Below, one piece after another: positions 6,004-13,708 of a DNA stretch of 22,053 nt. Position 1 is the first letter of the stretch. Every line of letters begins with the position of its first letter. The notes beneath the pieces were generated by a model. That model searched no databases, was not told the DNA's origin, and saw nothing but the letters and a program-made list of their open reading frames with translations. The stretch comes from an uncultured Atopobium sp. (GTDB lineage Bacteria > Actinomycetota > Coriobacteriia > Coriobacteriales > Atopobiaceae), in NCBI GenBank assembly GCA_946647055.1, contig CAMPCT010000013.1:1-22053 (forward strand). The letters are read 5' to 3'. Made by a program: the position numbers and the translations under genes.

Positions 6004-7389
6004 CTAACCGAGGAGAATCCTCATGATGTCGTTCCTGAGGACGAAGACGAAGACGAAGAGGAAGAACGCGAGGCCGACGAGGCTCACGGCGTTCTGGGCG
6101 CGCATGGAGAGTGGCTTGCCCATGGCAAGCTGGATGACCTCGATGAGGATCTTCCCTCCGTCGAGCGGTGGGATGGGAAGGAGGTTCATGAAGCCAAGCG
6201 ACATCGAGACCGCCGCGGCGAGCATGAGCAGGTCGGCCAAGCCCGACGACGCCGCCTCCGACGCTGCCACCGAGATGCCGACTATCGATGACGACTGCTC
6301 GAGGACCTCCATGGTGTGCGTCGGCATGATGAGCCTGGCCACGAAGGAGACGACCATACCCATGTAGTTGAAGGCCGTTCGACAGGCCTCGAGGGGCGTG
6401 AGGTGATACATCTCCGTCGACGAGTAGATGCCCAGGTAGTCTTGGGGAACACCGTCCTCGAGGTCGACGTGGACGCTGATCTGCCGGCCGTCGCGCTCGA
6501 CGACGACGTCGAAGTCGCGACCGACGCGCAGAGAGCCGTCAAGGGCGGGCCCCAGGTCCTCCCAGGTGGAGATGGCATGCCCGTCGACGCTCACGATGAC
6601 GTCGCCCGCCCTGAGACCCGAGGCCTCGGCGAGAGATCCTGCCTCGACGCCGCCCAGGACGTTCTTGTTCGAGGCGACCTCGACGCCGACCAGGACGAGC
6701 GACAGGACCACGATGACGAGGGCGAGCGCGATGTTGACGGCGGGGCCGGCGGCGAGCATGGCGACCCGCTTGGGGAAGTTGCACCCCAGATACGTGCGCG
6801 AACGCTCGGAGTCGAGGAACTCCTCGGGAGAGGTGGGGATGGGACGGGGCTGGGCCTCGTCGGTCGAGCCCTTCCCTCCCAGGCGGTTGCCCCGGTCGTA
6901 CTCGGTGAGCATGTCGCAGTCGCGGGGGATGGTCTGGAACTGCGTGGGCCACTCTCCCTGCGAGGGCTTCTCGCCCCGTGCGGGGTCGTAGTAGGGTCGA
7001 ATCGACCCCCAGTCGGCGAGCATGGAGAGACAGCGATATGCCACGTCGAGGTCGCAGCCGACCTCGCGCGACACGACGTCAGCGGACACGCGCCCATGGC
7101 GCTGGACGCAGGCGAGCACGCCGGCAAGCGCCGGGTCCTCGTTTGACTCCATGCCACAGATGCGCGTGTACCCGCCCAGCAGGATGGGGGTCACGCCGAT
7201 CTCGGTGCCATAGCGTCTGCTCTTGTGGGAGAGCCTCACCGGCGAGGGCATGCCGAGGAAGAACTCGGTCACGCGGACGCCAAAGACGCGGGCGGCGAGG
7301 TAGTGCCCGCCCTCATGCACGAACACGAGGACCGAGAGCACGACAAGGCCCCAGAAGAGCGCGGAGAGCGCGCCGAGGAGCATCGCCAT
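6004..7389 (-). CDS. rseP: RseP/RasP-type site-2 protease (M50 family) with a cytoplasmic insertion
   Basis: The 461-residue intramembrane zinc metalloprotease is expected to cut membrane proteins such as anti-sigma factors. The first helix carries HEGGH (25-29), and the C-terminal part carries NLLPIPPLDGG (about 402-412), the second metal-ligand motif. A PDZ domain lies at about 240-315, with GLRAGDVIVSVDG. The family usually has only a short link between the GGY segment (72-74 here) and the KRVAMLAAGPAVN helix (about 207). Here that link holds about 130 residues, and its first half looks like a winged-helix domain. The ATG at 7389 overlaps the dxr stop as TGATG and has GGGG five bases upstream. 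A GTG one codon earlier is possible but badly spaced. The four C-terminal helices and the Arg-rich tail are normal. No sigma factor or anti-sigma factor is nearby, so the substrate is unknown. Confidence 0.92.
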   Translation of the reverse strand: MAMLLGALSALFWGLVVLSVLVFVHEGGHYLAARVFGVRVTEFFLGMPSPVRLSHKSRRYGTEIGVTPILLGGYTRICGMESNEDPALAGVLACVQRHGRVSADVVSREVGCDLDVAYRCLSMLADWGSIRPYYDPARGEKPSQGEWPTQFQTIPRDCDMLTEYDRGNRLGGKGSTDEAQPRPIPTSPEEFLDSERSRTYLGCNFPKRVAMLAAGPAVNIALALVIVVLSLVLVGVEVASNKNVLGGVEAGSLAEASGLRAGDVIVSVDGHAISTWEDLGPALDGSLRVGRDFDVVVERDGRQISVHVDLEDGVPQDYLGIYSSTEMYHLTPLEACRTAFNYMGMVVSFVARLIMPTHTMEVLEQSSSIVGISVAASEAASSGLADLLMLAAAVSMSLGFMNLLPIPPLDGGKILIEVIQLAMGKPLSMRAQNAVSLVGLAFFLFVFVFVLRNDIMRILLG

Positions 7390-8588
7390 CACTGCCCCAT
7401 CGTCTCGAGGAACTCGCGCGCGAGGGCACGCGACCTACGGTCGACATCAGTGAGCTGGGCAAGCGACTCGACCGGTTCGGCGACCATCTCGTTCATGACG
7501 GCACCGACGACCTCGTCGATGGCGGCCAGCGAGCAACGCCCGTCGCGGAACGCCTTGTTGGCGACCTCGTTGGCGGCATTGAGCACGCAGGGCATCGTCC
7601 CGCCCACGCGGCCCGCCTCATAGGCGAGGCCAAGGCAGCGGAAGGTGTCGAAGTCGGGCGCAGCAAAGGTGAGCGGGCCCTCGGAGAGGAAGTCGAGGGG
7701 CTCCGACGGCGCGTCCCAGCGCTCGGGATAGCTGAGCGCGTACTGGATGGGGATGCGCATGTCGGAGGGTCCGACCTGGGCCTTCACGGAGCCGTCCTTG
7801 AACTCGACCATGGAGTGAATCTTGCTCTGGCGGTGGACGACGACCGTGATGTCATCGAGGGGCGTCGAGAAGAGCTGATGAGCCTCGAGGACCTCGAGGC
7901 CCTTGTTCATGAGCGACGCGCAGTCAACGGTGATCTTGGGACCCATCTTCCAGTTGGGATGGGCCAGCGCCTGATCGACCGTCACGCGCTCGAGCTGGGC
8001 GCGCGTCATGCCAAAGAAGGGCCCGCCCGAGCAGGTGAGCCAGATGCGACGCAGGGAGTCGAGGGGCTCGCCCAAAAGGCACTGGAAGATGGCGCTGTGC
8101 TCGGAGTCTATGGGGACGAAGTTGCCACGCCGCACGAGGGGCATCAGGAGGTCACCGCCCGCGACGAGCGACTCCTTGTTGGCGCAGGCGACGATCTTGT
8201 CGTTGACGATGCCCTGGTAGCTCACCCATATGCCGCTCATCCCCACGACGCAGACGACCACGCAGTCGACGTCGTCGAGCAGCGCGAGGCCAGAGACGGA
8301 AGTCTTCCCGTGGGTGAGCTCGCATCCGGCGGGAAGCTCCTGGAGGATGGGGTCGTCCACGTGGTCCTCGGACGCGACGGACACATGGCGCACGTTGAAC
8401 TCGCGTGCCGCGGCGACGAGGAAGTCGGTGGACGAGTGGACCGAGAGGGCCGTCACCTGGAGCTTGTCGGGATGCTTTCGGCACACGTCGAGCGTCTGCC
8501 GACCCACGGAGCCGGAGCATCCGAGGATGGCGAGCCTCAGCGGGTAGTGCCGCTCGACATCACGTGTGACTACGTCGGCAATGCTCAC
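7389..8588 (-). CDS. dxr: 1-deoxy-D-xylulose 5-phosphate reductoisomerase
   Basis: The 399-residue NADPH enzyme makes methylerythritol phosphate, the committed step of the MEP pathway. The NADPH-binding loop is GCSGSVG at 23-29, where most homologues have GSTGSIG. ANKESL (136-141), the metal ligands Asp161 and Glu163 in PIDSEHSAIFQ, the SGGPF segment (187-191), HPNWKMG (210-216) and the metal ligand Glu232 in MNKGLE are all present. The helical C-terminal domain follows. The start is GTG at 8588, supported by GGAGG six bases upstream and by a GTGA overlap with the cdsA stop. It lies in the same operon as ispG and uppS, so precursor supply and polyprenyl synthesis are co-transcribed. Confidence 0.98.
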   Translation of the reverse strand: MSIADVVTRDVERHYPLRLAILGCSGSVGRQTLDVCRKHPDKLQVTALSVHSSTDFLVAAAREFNVRHVSVASEDHVDDPILQELPAGCELTHGKTSVSGLALLDDVDCVVVCVVGMSGIWVSYQGIVNDKIVACANKESLVAGGDLLMPLVRRGNFVPIDSEHSAIFQCLLGEPLDSLRRIWLTCSGGPFFGMTRAQLERVTVDQALAHPNWKMGPKITVDCASLMNKGLEVLEAHQLFSTPLDDITVVVHRQSKIHSMVEFKDGSVKAQVGPSDMRIPIQYALSYPERWDAPSEPLDFLSEGPLTFAAPDFDTFRCLGLAYEAGRVGGTMPCVLNAANEVANKAFRDGRCSLAAIDEVVGAVMNEMVAEPVESLAQLTDVDRRSRALAREFLETMGQ

Positions 8589-9547
8589 AGGACGCCTCCG
8601 ATACGCAAGATGAATTCGGCGACGACGCAGCCAAAGAGCAGCGAGTCGCTCCTGTCGAGCAGGCCGCCGTGGCCGGGCATGACGTTGCCGGAGTCCTTGA
8701 CGCCGACGCCACGCTTGATGCGCGACTCGAAGAGGTCACCGAGCACGCCCGCGGCCCCCACGAGCACCCCCAGGGCGAGGCAGAGCGAGAGCTTGATGTC
8801 CACGGTATGGGTGAAGTAGAGGATGACCCATGCGAGGACGGCGCCCACCATGCCACCTGCAAAGCCCTCCCAGGACTTCTTTGGCGAGATGCGGGGTGCC
8901 ATCTTGTGCTTTCCGAATCGCGTCCCGACGAAGAACGCGAGCGAGTCGCTCAGCCAGATGCAGCCGAAGACGGCAAAGGTGAGCATGAAGCCGGGGAAGC
9001 CGGGGTTCCAGGCGCGTATGTTGACGATGGACGAGAAGAGCAGGCCCGTGTACAGGGGAACGAAGAGCGTGACCGCCACGTCGAGGATGTTGATCTTGGG
9101 AATGCCCAGGTACCACAGGACGCAGGCGGCCGACAGCAGGAAGCACGCGATCTCGACGAAGTAGCCGGGAAGGACGCCGATGAGCGGGAAGGCGACCGCT
9201 GCCGTGAGGCCGATGACCTCGTTGGGCGTGCGGCCCGCAAGCCGCATCATGTGCATGAGCTCGGACGCGCACATCCAGGACATGACGGCGATGAGTATCG
9301 AGAGGACCGTGGGTCCCAGGTAGTTGCAGGCGATGACGGCGACGACGTAGATGAGCCCGGACGAGACGCGGGCAATGAGCTTCTCGGCCTTCGCACGGGC
9401 CTTCATCGAGCGCAGGTCGCCCTCGAGGCGCTTCTCCTCGCGGATCTCGTGACGGCGCTCGAGGCGCGTCGAGACCTCCTCGGGAGAGTCGGCCTCGTCG
9501 GTCTGTGCCTGCTCGACCCGGTTGGTCTGCTCGTCTGTCTCGCTCAT
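8585..9547 (-). CDS. cdsA: Phosphatidate cytidylyltransferase (CDP-diglyceride synthase)
   Basis: The 320-residue membrane enzyme makes CDP-diacylglycerol from CTP and phosphatidic acid for phospholipid synthesis. The family signature is complete near the C-terminus (275-299), with SRIKRGVGVKDSG and PGHGGLLDR. About seven or eight hydrophobic helices run from residue 62 to 318. The first 60 residues form a charged extension rich in Glu, Arg and Asp that is not needed for the fold and is expected to be cytoplasmic. The start ATG overlaps the uppS stop by four bases (ATGA). No better internal start is obvious, although a start closer to the first helix cannot be excluded. Confidence 0.97.
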   Translation of the reverse strand: MSETDEQTNRVEQAQTDEADSPEEVSTRLERRHEIREEKRLEGDLRSMKARAKAEKLIARVSSGLIYVVAVIACNYLGPTVLSILIAVMSWMCASELMHMMRLAGRTPNEVIGLTAAVAFPLIGVLPGYFVEIACFLLSAACVLWYLGIPKINILDVAVTLFVPLYTGLLFSSIVNIRAWNPGFPGFMLTFAVFGCIWLSDSLAFFVGTRFGKHKMAPRISPKKSWEGFAGGMVGAVLAWVILYFTHTVDIKLSLCLALGVLVGAAGVLGDLFESRIKRGVGVKDSGNVMPGHGGLLDRSDSLLFGCVVAEFILRIGGVL

Positions 9548-10329
9548 GAGCTCCTCACTCCCCCGAACCTCCGGTCACGGCGCTGGAAGGCCACGATGGC
9601 CCTGAGGTACTCCCACTTGTCGAAGTCGGGCCAGAAGGTGTCGGTGACGTACATCTCGGTATAGGCAAGCTGCCACAGCAGGTAGTTGGAGAGACGCAGC
9701 TCCCCGGAGGTCCTGATCAGCAGGTCTGGGTCGGGAAGCCCCGCGGTGTACAGGTTCTCTGACACGAGCTCGGGCGTGACCTGTGTGGGATCGAGCTCTC
9801 CCGCGGCGACGCGCTCGGCGATAATCCGCGCGGCGCGGGCGATCTCCGCCCTCGACCCATAGTTGACGGCGAGGGCAAAGGTCATGCCGGTGTTCCCAGC
9901 CGTCTCGTCGAGGCCAACCCTGAACGTGTCGCGCGTCTTTGCGGGAAGGGCGTCGATGTCGCCCAGGAAGCGCAGGCGCACGTTCTCCTGGGCAAAGAGG
10001 GGCAGCTCCTTGATGAGCGTCTTTGCGAAGAGCTGCATGAGCAGGTCGACCTCATGCTGGGGCCTGTTCCAGTTCTCCGTCGAGAACGCGTATGCGGAGA
10101 TTGCGTCGACGCCCAGGCGCACGCTCGTCGTCACGGTCTCGCGCAACGAGTCGACGCCGGCGACGTGCCCACGCGAGCGGTCGAGGCCCCGCGCCTTGGC
10201 CCAGCGGCCGTTCCCGTCCATGATGAACGAGACGTGCCGCGGGATGCGCGCGAGGTCCACGTCGCCCAGGGAGACGTCCTGTGGCGGGTTGGCATAGTAG
10301 CGCTCGAGCTTGTCGGCATCGAAAGGCAC
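9544..10329 (-). CDS. uppS: Isoprenyl transferase (undecaprenyl diphosphate synthase)
   Basis: The 261-residue cis-prenyltransferase extends farnesyl diphosphate with isopentenyl diphosphate to the C55 carrier used for peptidoglycan. The catalytic Asp38 lies in MDGNGRWAKARG, and GH follows in RSRGHVAG (51-58). The substrate-binding segment at 199-225 reads PDPDLLIRTSGE followed by LRLSNYLLWQLAYTE. The C-terminus RRFGG is typical. Translation starts at GTG directly after the frr stop codon (TAAGTG), with GGAG six bases upstream. The next gene, cdsA, overlaps by four bases. Confidence 0.98.
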   Translation of the reverse strand: MPFDADKLERYYANPPQDVSLGDVDLARIPRHVSFIMDGNGRWAKARGLDRSRGHVAGVDSLRETVTTSVRLGVDAISAYAFSTENWNRPQHEVDLLMQLFAKTLIKELPLFAQENVRLRFLGDIDALPAKTRDTFRVGLDETAGNTGMTFALAVNYGSRAEIARAARIIAERVAAGELDPTQVTPELVSENLYTAGLPDPDLLIRTSGELRLSNYLLWQLAYTEMYVTDTFWPDFDKWEYLRAIVAFQRRDRRFGGVRSS

Positions 10330-10884
10330 TTAGATCTCCATGACCTCTGCGGTCTTGGCCTTGAGCATGTCATCGACCTTGCTGACGTACTCGTCGGTGA
10401 GCTTCTGGATGGCCTTCTTCTCGCGGGAGAGGTCGTCCTCGGTGATCTCGCCCTCCTTCTCGAAGAGCTCGACCTCGTCGTTGGCGTCACGACGGATGTT
10501 GCGGATGGAGACCTTGGCCTGCTCGGCGTACTTGTTGCACTCCTTGACGAGCTCGCGGCGGCGCTCCTCCGTGGGCTTGGGGAACGGCAGGCGGATGCAG
10601 ACGCCGTCATTGGAGGGAGTGATGCCCAGGTCGGAGTCCATGATCGCGCGCTCGATGGAGCGCAGGGAGCTCTTGTCCCACGGCTCGATGACCAGCATGG
10701 ACGCCTCGGGGACCTTGATGCCCGCAAGCTGGACGATGGGGGTCGACACGCCATAGTAGTCGACGCGGATGTCGTCGAGCACATGGACGTTCGCACGGCC
10801 GGTGCGCACCTTCCCGAAGTTGTGCTTGAGGGAGTCTATGGTCTTGTTCATGCGCTGCTTGGCTTCGTCGGTGTACTCGCTCAT
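10330..10884 (-). CDS. frr: Ribosome recycling factor
   Basis: The 184-residue cytoplasmic protein splits post-termination ribosomes together with EF-G. The length and features are standard: KVRTGRANVHVLDDIRVDYYG at the N-terminal hinge region (see residues 25-45), PFPKPTEERRRELVK, and NIRRDAND in the three-helix bundle. The ATG is two bases after the pyrH stop and has GGAG five bases upstream. The pyrH-frr-uppS order is one of the most conserved in bacteria. Confidence 0.99.
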   Translation of the reverse strand: MSEYTDEAKQRMNKTIDSLKHNFGKVRTGRANVHVLDDIRVDYYGVSTPIVQLAGIKVPEASMLVIEPWDKSSLRSIERAIMDSDLGITPSNDGVCIRLPFPKPTEERRRELVKECNKYAEQAKVSIRNIRRDANDEVELFEKEGEITEDDLSREKKAIQKLTDEYVSKVDDMLKAKTAEVMEI

Positions 10885-10886
10885 GG

Positions 10887-11609
10887 TTACTCCTCCTCGA
10901 CGACGGTGGTACCAACGGGAAGGCCGCGAAGGGCCTCGTCAAAGACGCGCGGCTGCTCGATGTTGAACACGATGATGGGCATCTTGTTGTCGTGGCAGAG
11001 CGCGGTCGCGGTGGCGTCCATGACCTTGAGGTCGCGGGTGAGGACCTCGAGGTAGCTGATCTTGTCGAACTTCCTGGCGTCGGGGTTGGTGACGGGGTCC
11101 TTGTCGTAGATGCCGTCGACCTTCGTCGCCTTCATGAGCGCCTCTGCGTTAATCTCGCATGCGCGAAGGGCGGCTGCGGTGTCGGTGGTGAAGTACGGGT
11201 TGCCCGTACCGGCGGCAAAGATGACGATGCGGCCCTTCTCGAGGTGGCGCGTCGCACGGCGCCTGATGTAGGGCTCGCAGATGGCACGCATGGTGATGGC
11301 GCTCATGACGCGGCACTCCATGCCGTTGCGCTCGAAGACGTCCTGGAGGGCGAGCGCGTTCATGACCGTGGCGAGCATGCCCATGTAGTCGCCCTGCGCG
11401 CGGTCCATGCCGGTGGCGGCACCGGCGAGGCCACGATAGATGTTGCCGCCGCCCACGACGACGGCCAGCTCGGCGCCGTTCTCGTAGACGGGCTTGATGG
11501 CCTGGGCGAGGTTCTCGAGCATCTTGGGGTCGATGCCGTAGTCTCCGTCCCCAACCAGGGCCTCTCCGGAAATCTTGAGGAGAACCCTCTTGTACTTGTA
11601 CTCGGACAA
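10887..11609 (-). CDS. pyrH: UMP kinase
   Basis: The 240-residue amino-acid-kinase-fold enzyme phosphorylates UMP to UDP and is the first gene of the operon. Visible motifs are LLKISGEAL (10-18), GGGNIYRG (53-60), [17 protein letters not shown] in the UMP-binding region, [13 protein letters not shown] and [10 protein letters not shown]. The start is a TTG at 11609, because GGGAGG lies six bases upstream and the protein then begins [11 protein letters not shown], as in relatives. An upstream in-frame ATG at 11660 would add 17 unrelated residues and lies downstream of the candidate -10 element with no Shine-Dalgarno sequence. The rare TTG start may lower translation of this first gene relative to frr. 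Confidence 0.97.
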   Translation of the reverse strand: MSEYKYKRVLLKISGEALVGDGDYGIDPKMLENLAQAIKPVYENGAELAVVVGGGNIYRGLAGAATGMDRAQGDYMGMLATVMNALALQDVFERNGMECRVMSAITMRAICEPYIRRRATRHLEKGRIVIFAAGTGNPYFTTDTAAALRACEINAEALMKATKVDGIYDKDPVTNPDARKFDKISYLEVLTRDLKVMDATATALCHDNKMPIIVFNIEQPRVFDEALRGLPVGTTVVEEE

Positions 11610-11615
11610 CTGAGA

Positions 11616-11621
11616 CCTCCC
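11616..11621 (-). promoter_or_regulatory. Ribosome-binding site that fixes the TTG start of pyrH
   Basis: GGGAGG on the minus strand lies six bases before TTG at 11609, ideal spacing. No ATG or GTG is in frame at a usable distance. Confidence 0.8.
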
Positions 11622-11666
11622 AGCACTCAGGGCGTCAAACAAGACACCGCCACATATCAATCCACA

Positions 11667-11675
11667 ATTCTAGCA
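11667..11675 (-). promoter_or_regulatory. Extended -10 promoter of the pyrH operon
   Basis: The minus strand reads TG-C-TAGAAT, a good extended -10 element. It lies between the tsf terminator and pyrH, 57 bases before the TTG start. No recognisable -35 hexamer is present (GC-rich at the expected place), as is usual for extended -10 promoters. Confidence 0.55.
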
Positions 11676-11770
11676 GAGCATCGCGCGGCCCCTCCACCCA
11701 TTGCACATTGGACACACAAGCACAGATATGCCATGGGCTTTTGGCGATCCCCATCGGGTCGTGGGCACGG

Positions 11771-11809
11771 AACGAAAGAGGGGGCCGGCACCCGAAGGTA
11801 CCGGCCCCC
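11771..11809 (-). terminator. Rho-independent terminator after tsf
   Basis: A 13-bp stem (11797-11809 with 11780-11792, one G-T pair) is closed by a TTCG tetraloop on the minus strand and followed by TCTTTCGTT. It starts 20 bases after the tsf stop and separates rpsB-tsf from the pyrH operon. Confidence 0.9.
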
Positions 11810-11829
11810 ATCAGGTCCATGCCTGTGCG

Positions 11830-12699
11830 CTACTCGCCAAAGGCGACGCGGTCGAAGGCGACGACGGAGATGTTGTCGCCGACGCTCTTGGAGACCTTGG
11901 CGGCAAGGTCGGTGATGGAGAGGGAGCCATCCTTGATGAAGGCCTGGTCGACGAGGCAGCGCTCCTTGAAGAAGGCCTGGAGCTTGCCGGTGGCGATGCG
12001 CTCCTGGATGGCCTCGGGCTTGCCGGAGTCGGCAGCCTGCTGCTTGTAGATGGCCATCTCGCGGGCGACGACGTCGGCGGGGACGTCATCGCGGGTGCAG
12101 GCGATCGGGTCGGCAGCGGCGACCTGCATGGCGACGTCGTGGGCGAAGGCCTTGAACTCGTCGTTGGCGCCGGTGGCCTCGTTCTCGAAGCCAAACTCGG
12201 CGAGGACGCCCAGCTTGCCACCGAGGTGGATGTAGCTGTTGAGGGCGCCGTTCTCGACGGAGCGACGGACGAAGCGGACGATGTTCATGTTCTCGCCGAT
12301 GACGTGGATCATCTCGGTGAGCGCGGACTCGACGGTCTCGCCATCGAGCTCGCAGGCCTTGAGGGCCTCGACGTCGGCGGGATCGTTCTCGGCGACGACC
12401 TTGGCGATCTTGGCGGCGAAGCCGGTGAACTTGGGGTTGGTGCCGACGAAGTCGGTCTCGCAGGAGACGACGGCGAGGGCGCCGACCTTGGCGTCATCGG
12501 AGACGTAGGCGGCGACGGTGCCCTCGTTGGTGGCACGGCCGGCCTTCTTGACGGCCTTGGCAAGGCCCATGGTGCGCAGGACGTCGACGGCCTTCTCGAT
12601 GTCGCCATCGGCCTCGACGAGGGCCTTCTTGCACTCCATCATCGGGGAGTCGGTCATCTCGCGGAGCTGCTTGACGAGGGCGGCGGTAATCTGAGCCAT
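11830..12699 (-). CDS. tsf: Translation elongation factor Ts
   Basis: The 289-residue cytoplasmic protein exchanges GDP for GTP on EF-Tu. The N-terminal UBA-like domain and first signature lie at 12-27, reading LREMTDSPMMECKKAL; most relatives have TGAG where this one has TDSP. The second signature is CETDFVGTNPKF at about 80-91, contacting EF-Tu. The ATG at 12699 has GAGAGGA eight bases upstream. In-frame sequence further upstream codes Pro/Ser/Arg-rich residues and is not real. It follows rpsB by 49 bases, a gap that contains a small GGGC/GCCC hairpin without a T-run, so the two genes are co-transcribed. Confidence 0.98.
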   Translation of the reverse strand: MAQITAALVKQLREMTDSPMMECKKALVEADGDIEKAVDVLRTMGLAKAVKKAGRATNEGTVAAYVSDDAKVGALAVVSCETDFVGTNPKFTGFAAKIAKVVAENDPADVEALKACELDGETVESALTEMIHVIGENMNIVRFVRRSVENGALNSYIHLGGKLGVLAEFGFENEATGANDEFKAFAHDVAMQVAAADPIACTRDDVPADVVAREMAIYKQQAADSGKPEAIQERIATGKLQAFFKERCLVDQAFIKDGSLSITDLAAKVSKSVGDNISVVAFDRVAFGE

Positions 12700-12748
12700 G
12701 GTGTGGATCCTCTCTCTCACGGTCGGGCAGGCGCCCGGAATCGTCTGG

Positions 12749-13501
12749 TTACTCGGCGGAAGCCTCGGTCTCGGCAACGGCCTCGGTGCCGGCCATCTCC
12801 TCGACGGAGATCTGCTCCTGGCCGGAGCCGGCAAGCACGGCGTCGGCCATGAGCTCGCACATGAGGGCGACCGAGCGGATGGCGTCGTCGTTGGCGGGGA
12901 TGCCGTACTCGATGTCATCGGGGTTGGAGTTGGTGTCGAGCAGGGCGACGACGGGGATGTGCAGGCGCTTGGCCTCCTTGATGGCGAGCTCCTCGCGCTT
13001 GGTGTCGACGACGAAGATGGCCTTGGGGAGGGCCTTCATCTTGCGGACGCCACCGAGGTTGCGCTGCAGCTTCTCGAGCTCCTTGGTGAGGACGGCCTGC
13101 TCCTTCTTGCCGCGCTTGGCCATGTCGCCGCTCTCGACCATGGCCTCGAGCTCCTCCATGCGGTCGATGCGCGAACGGATGGTCACGAAGTTGGTGAGCA
13201 TGCCGCCGAGCCAGCGCTGGTTGATGTAGGGCATGGAGCAGCGGTCAGCCTGCTCGGCGATGGACTCCTGGGCCTGCTTCTTGGTGCCCACGAAGAGGAC
13301 CTCGCCGCCCTTGGACGCGACGTCCCTCAGGAAGGAGTACGCGGCGTCGGCGTTGATGATGGTCTGCTTGAGGTCGAGGATGTAGATGCCGTTGCGCTCG
13401 CCGAAGATGTAGGGACGCATCTTGGGGTCCCAGCGGCGCGTCTGGTGCCCGTAGTGGCACCCGGCCTCGAGCAGGGTCTTGATGGTGATCTTTGCAGCCA
13501 T
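12749..13501 (-). CDS. rpsB: 30S ribosomal protein uS2
   Basis: The 250-residue ribosomal protein begins MAAKITIKTLLEAGCHYGHQ and contains the coiled-coil insertion at about 105-150 and the signature NPDDIEYGIPANDDA near 205. The C-terminal 25 residues are Glu/Ala-rich and variable, as in other actinobacteria. The ATG at 13501 has GGAGGT five bases upstream. The reading frame stays open a further 54 codons but crosses the leader hairpin and promoter, so that part is not translated. It leads the rpsB-tsf operon. Confidence 0.98.
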   Translation of the reverse strand: MAAKITIKTLLEAGCHYGHQTRRWDPKMRPYIFGERNGIYILDLKQTIINADAAYSFLRDVASKGGEVLFVGTKKQAQESIAEQADRCSMPYINQRWLGGMLTNFVTIRSRIDRMEELEAMVESGDMAKRGKKEQAVLTKELEKLQRNLGGVRKMKALPKAIFVVDTKREELAIKEAKRLHIPVVALLDTNSNPDDIEYGIPANDDAIRSVALMCELMADAVLAGSGQEQISVEEMAGTEAVAETEASAE

Positions 13502-13538
13502 TTCTACCTCCGTTTGGTTGGCCTCCGCGCGGGTCAAC

Positions 13539-13582
13539 CCAAGGATGACCACCCGGGATTTCCGGGCACCGGGCCACCTTGG
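13539..13582 (-). promoter_or_regulatory. Structured 5' leader hairpin of rpsB
   Basis: On the minus strand CCAAGG (13582-13577) pairs with CCTTGG (13544-13539). Inside it TGGCC pairs with GGTCA (one G-T), and CCCGG pairs with CCGGG around the loop AAATC, about 16 pairs in all. It lies between the promoter and the start codon and has no T-run, so it is not a terminator. It is a candidate for feedback control by S2, but it does not match a leader that I can name. Confidence 0.5.
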
Positions 13583-13629
13583 TCGCCGCACGTGCGATGT
13601 TGGTGCTGGCTTATGCACAGCAATCGAGA

Positions 13630-13638
13630 AGTATAGCA
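13630..13638 (-). promoter_or_regulatory. Extended -10 promoter of rpsB-tsf
   Basis: The minus strand reads TG-C-TATACT, five of six bases matching the -10 consensus with the extended TG. It is 128 bases before the rpsB ATG. No good -35 hexamer is seen at 16-18 bases. Confidence 0.6.
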
Positions 13639-13708
13639 GCAAAACAAGGGCCGTGACCTGCAATTTGGAATGAGGATGCAGGCTTCACATCATCTGCTCG
13701 TTCGGCCC

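Noticed and set aside
6978..8819. 613-codon plus-strand frame opposite rseP and dxr
   Set aside because: It spans two well-supported minus-strand genes and is Arg/Gly-rich without family motifs.
13502..13663. N-terminal extension of rpsB by 54 codons
   Set aside because: It would cover the leader hairpin and the -10 element, and uS2 normally starts at the ATG with GGAGGT at 13501.
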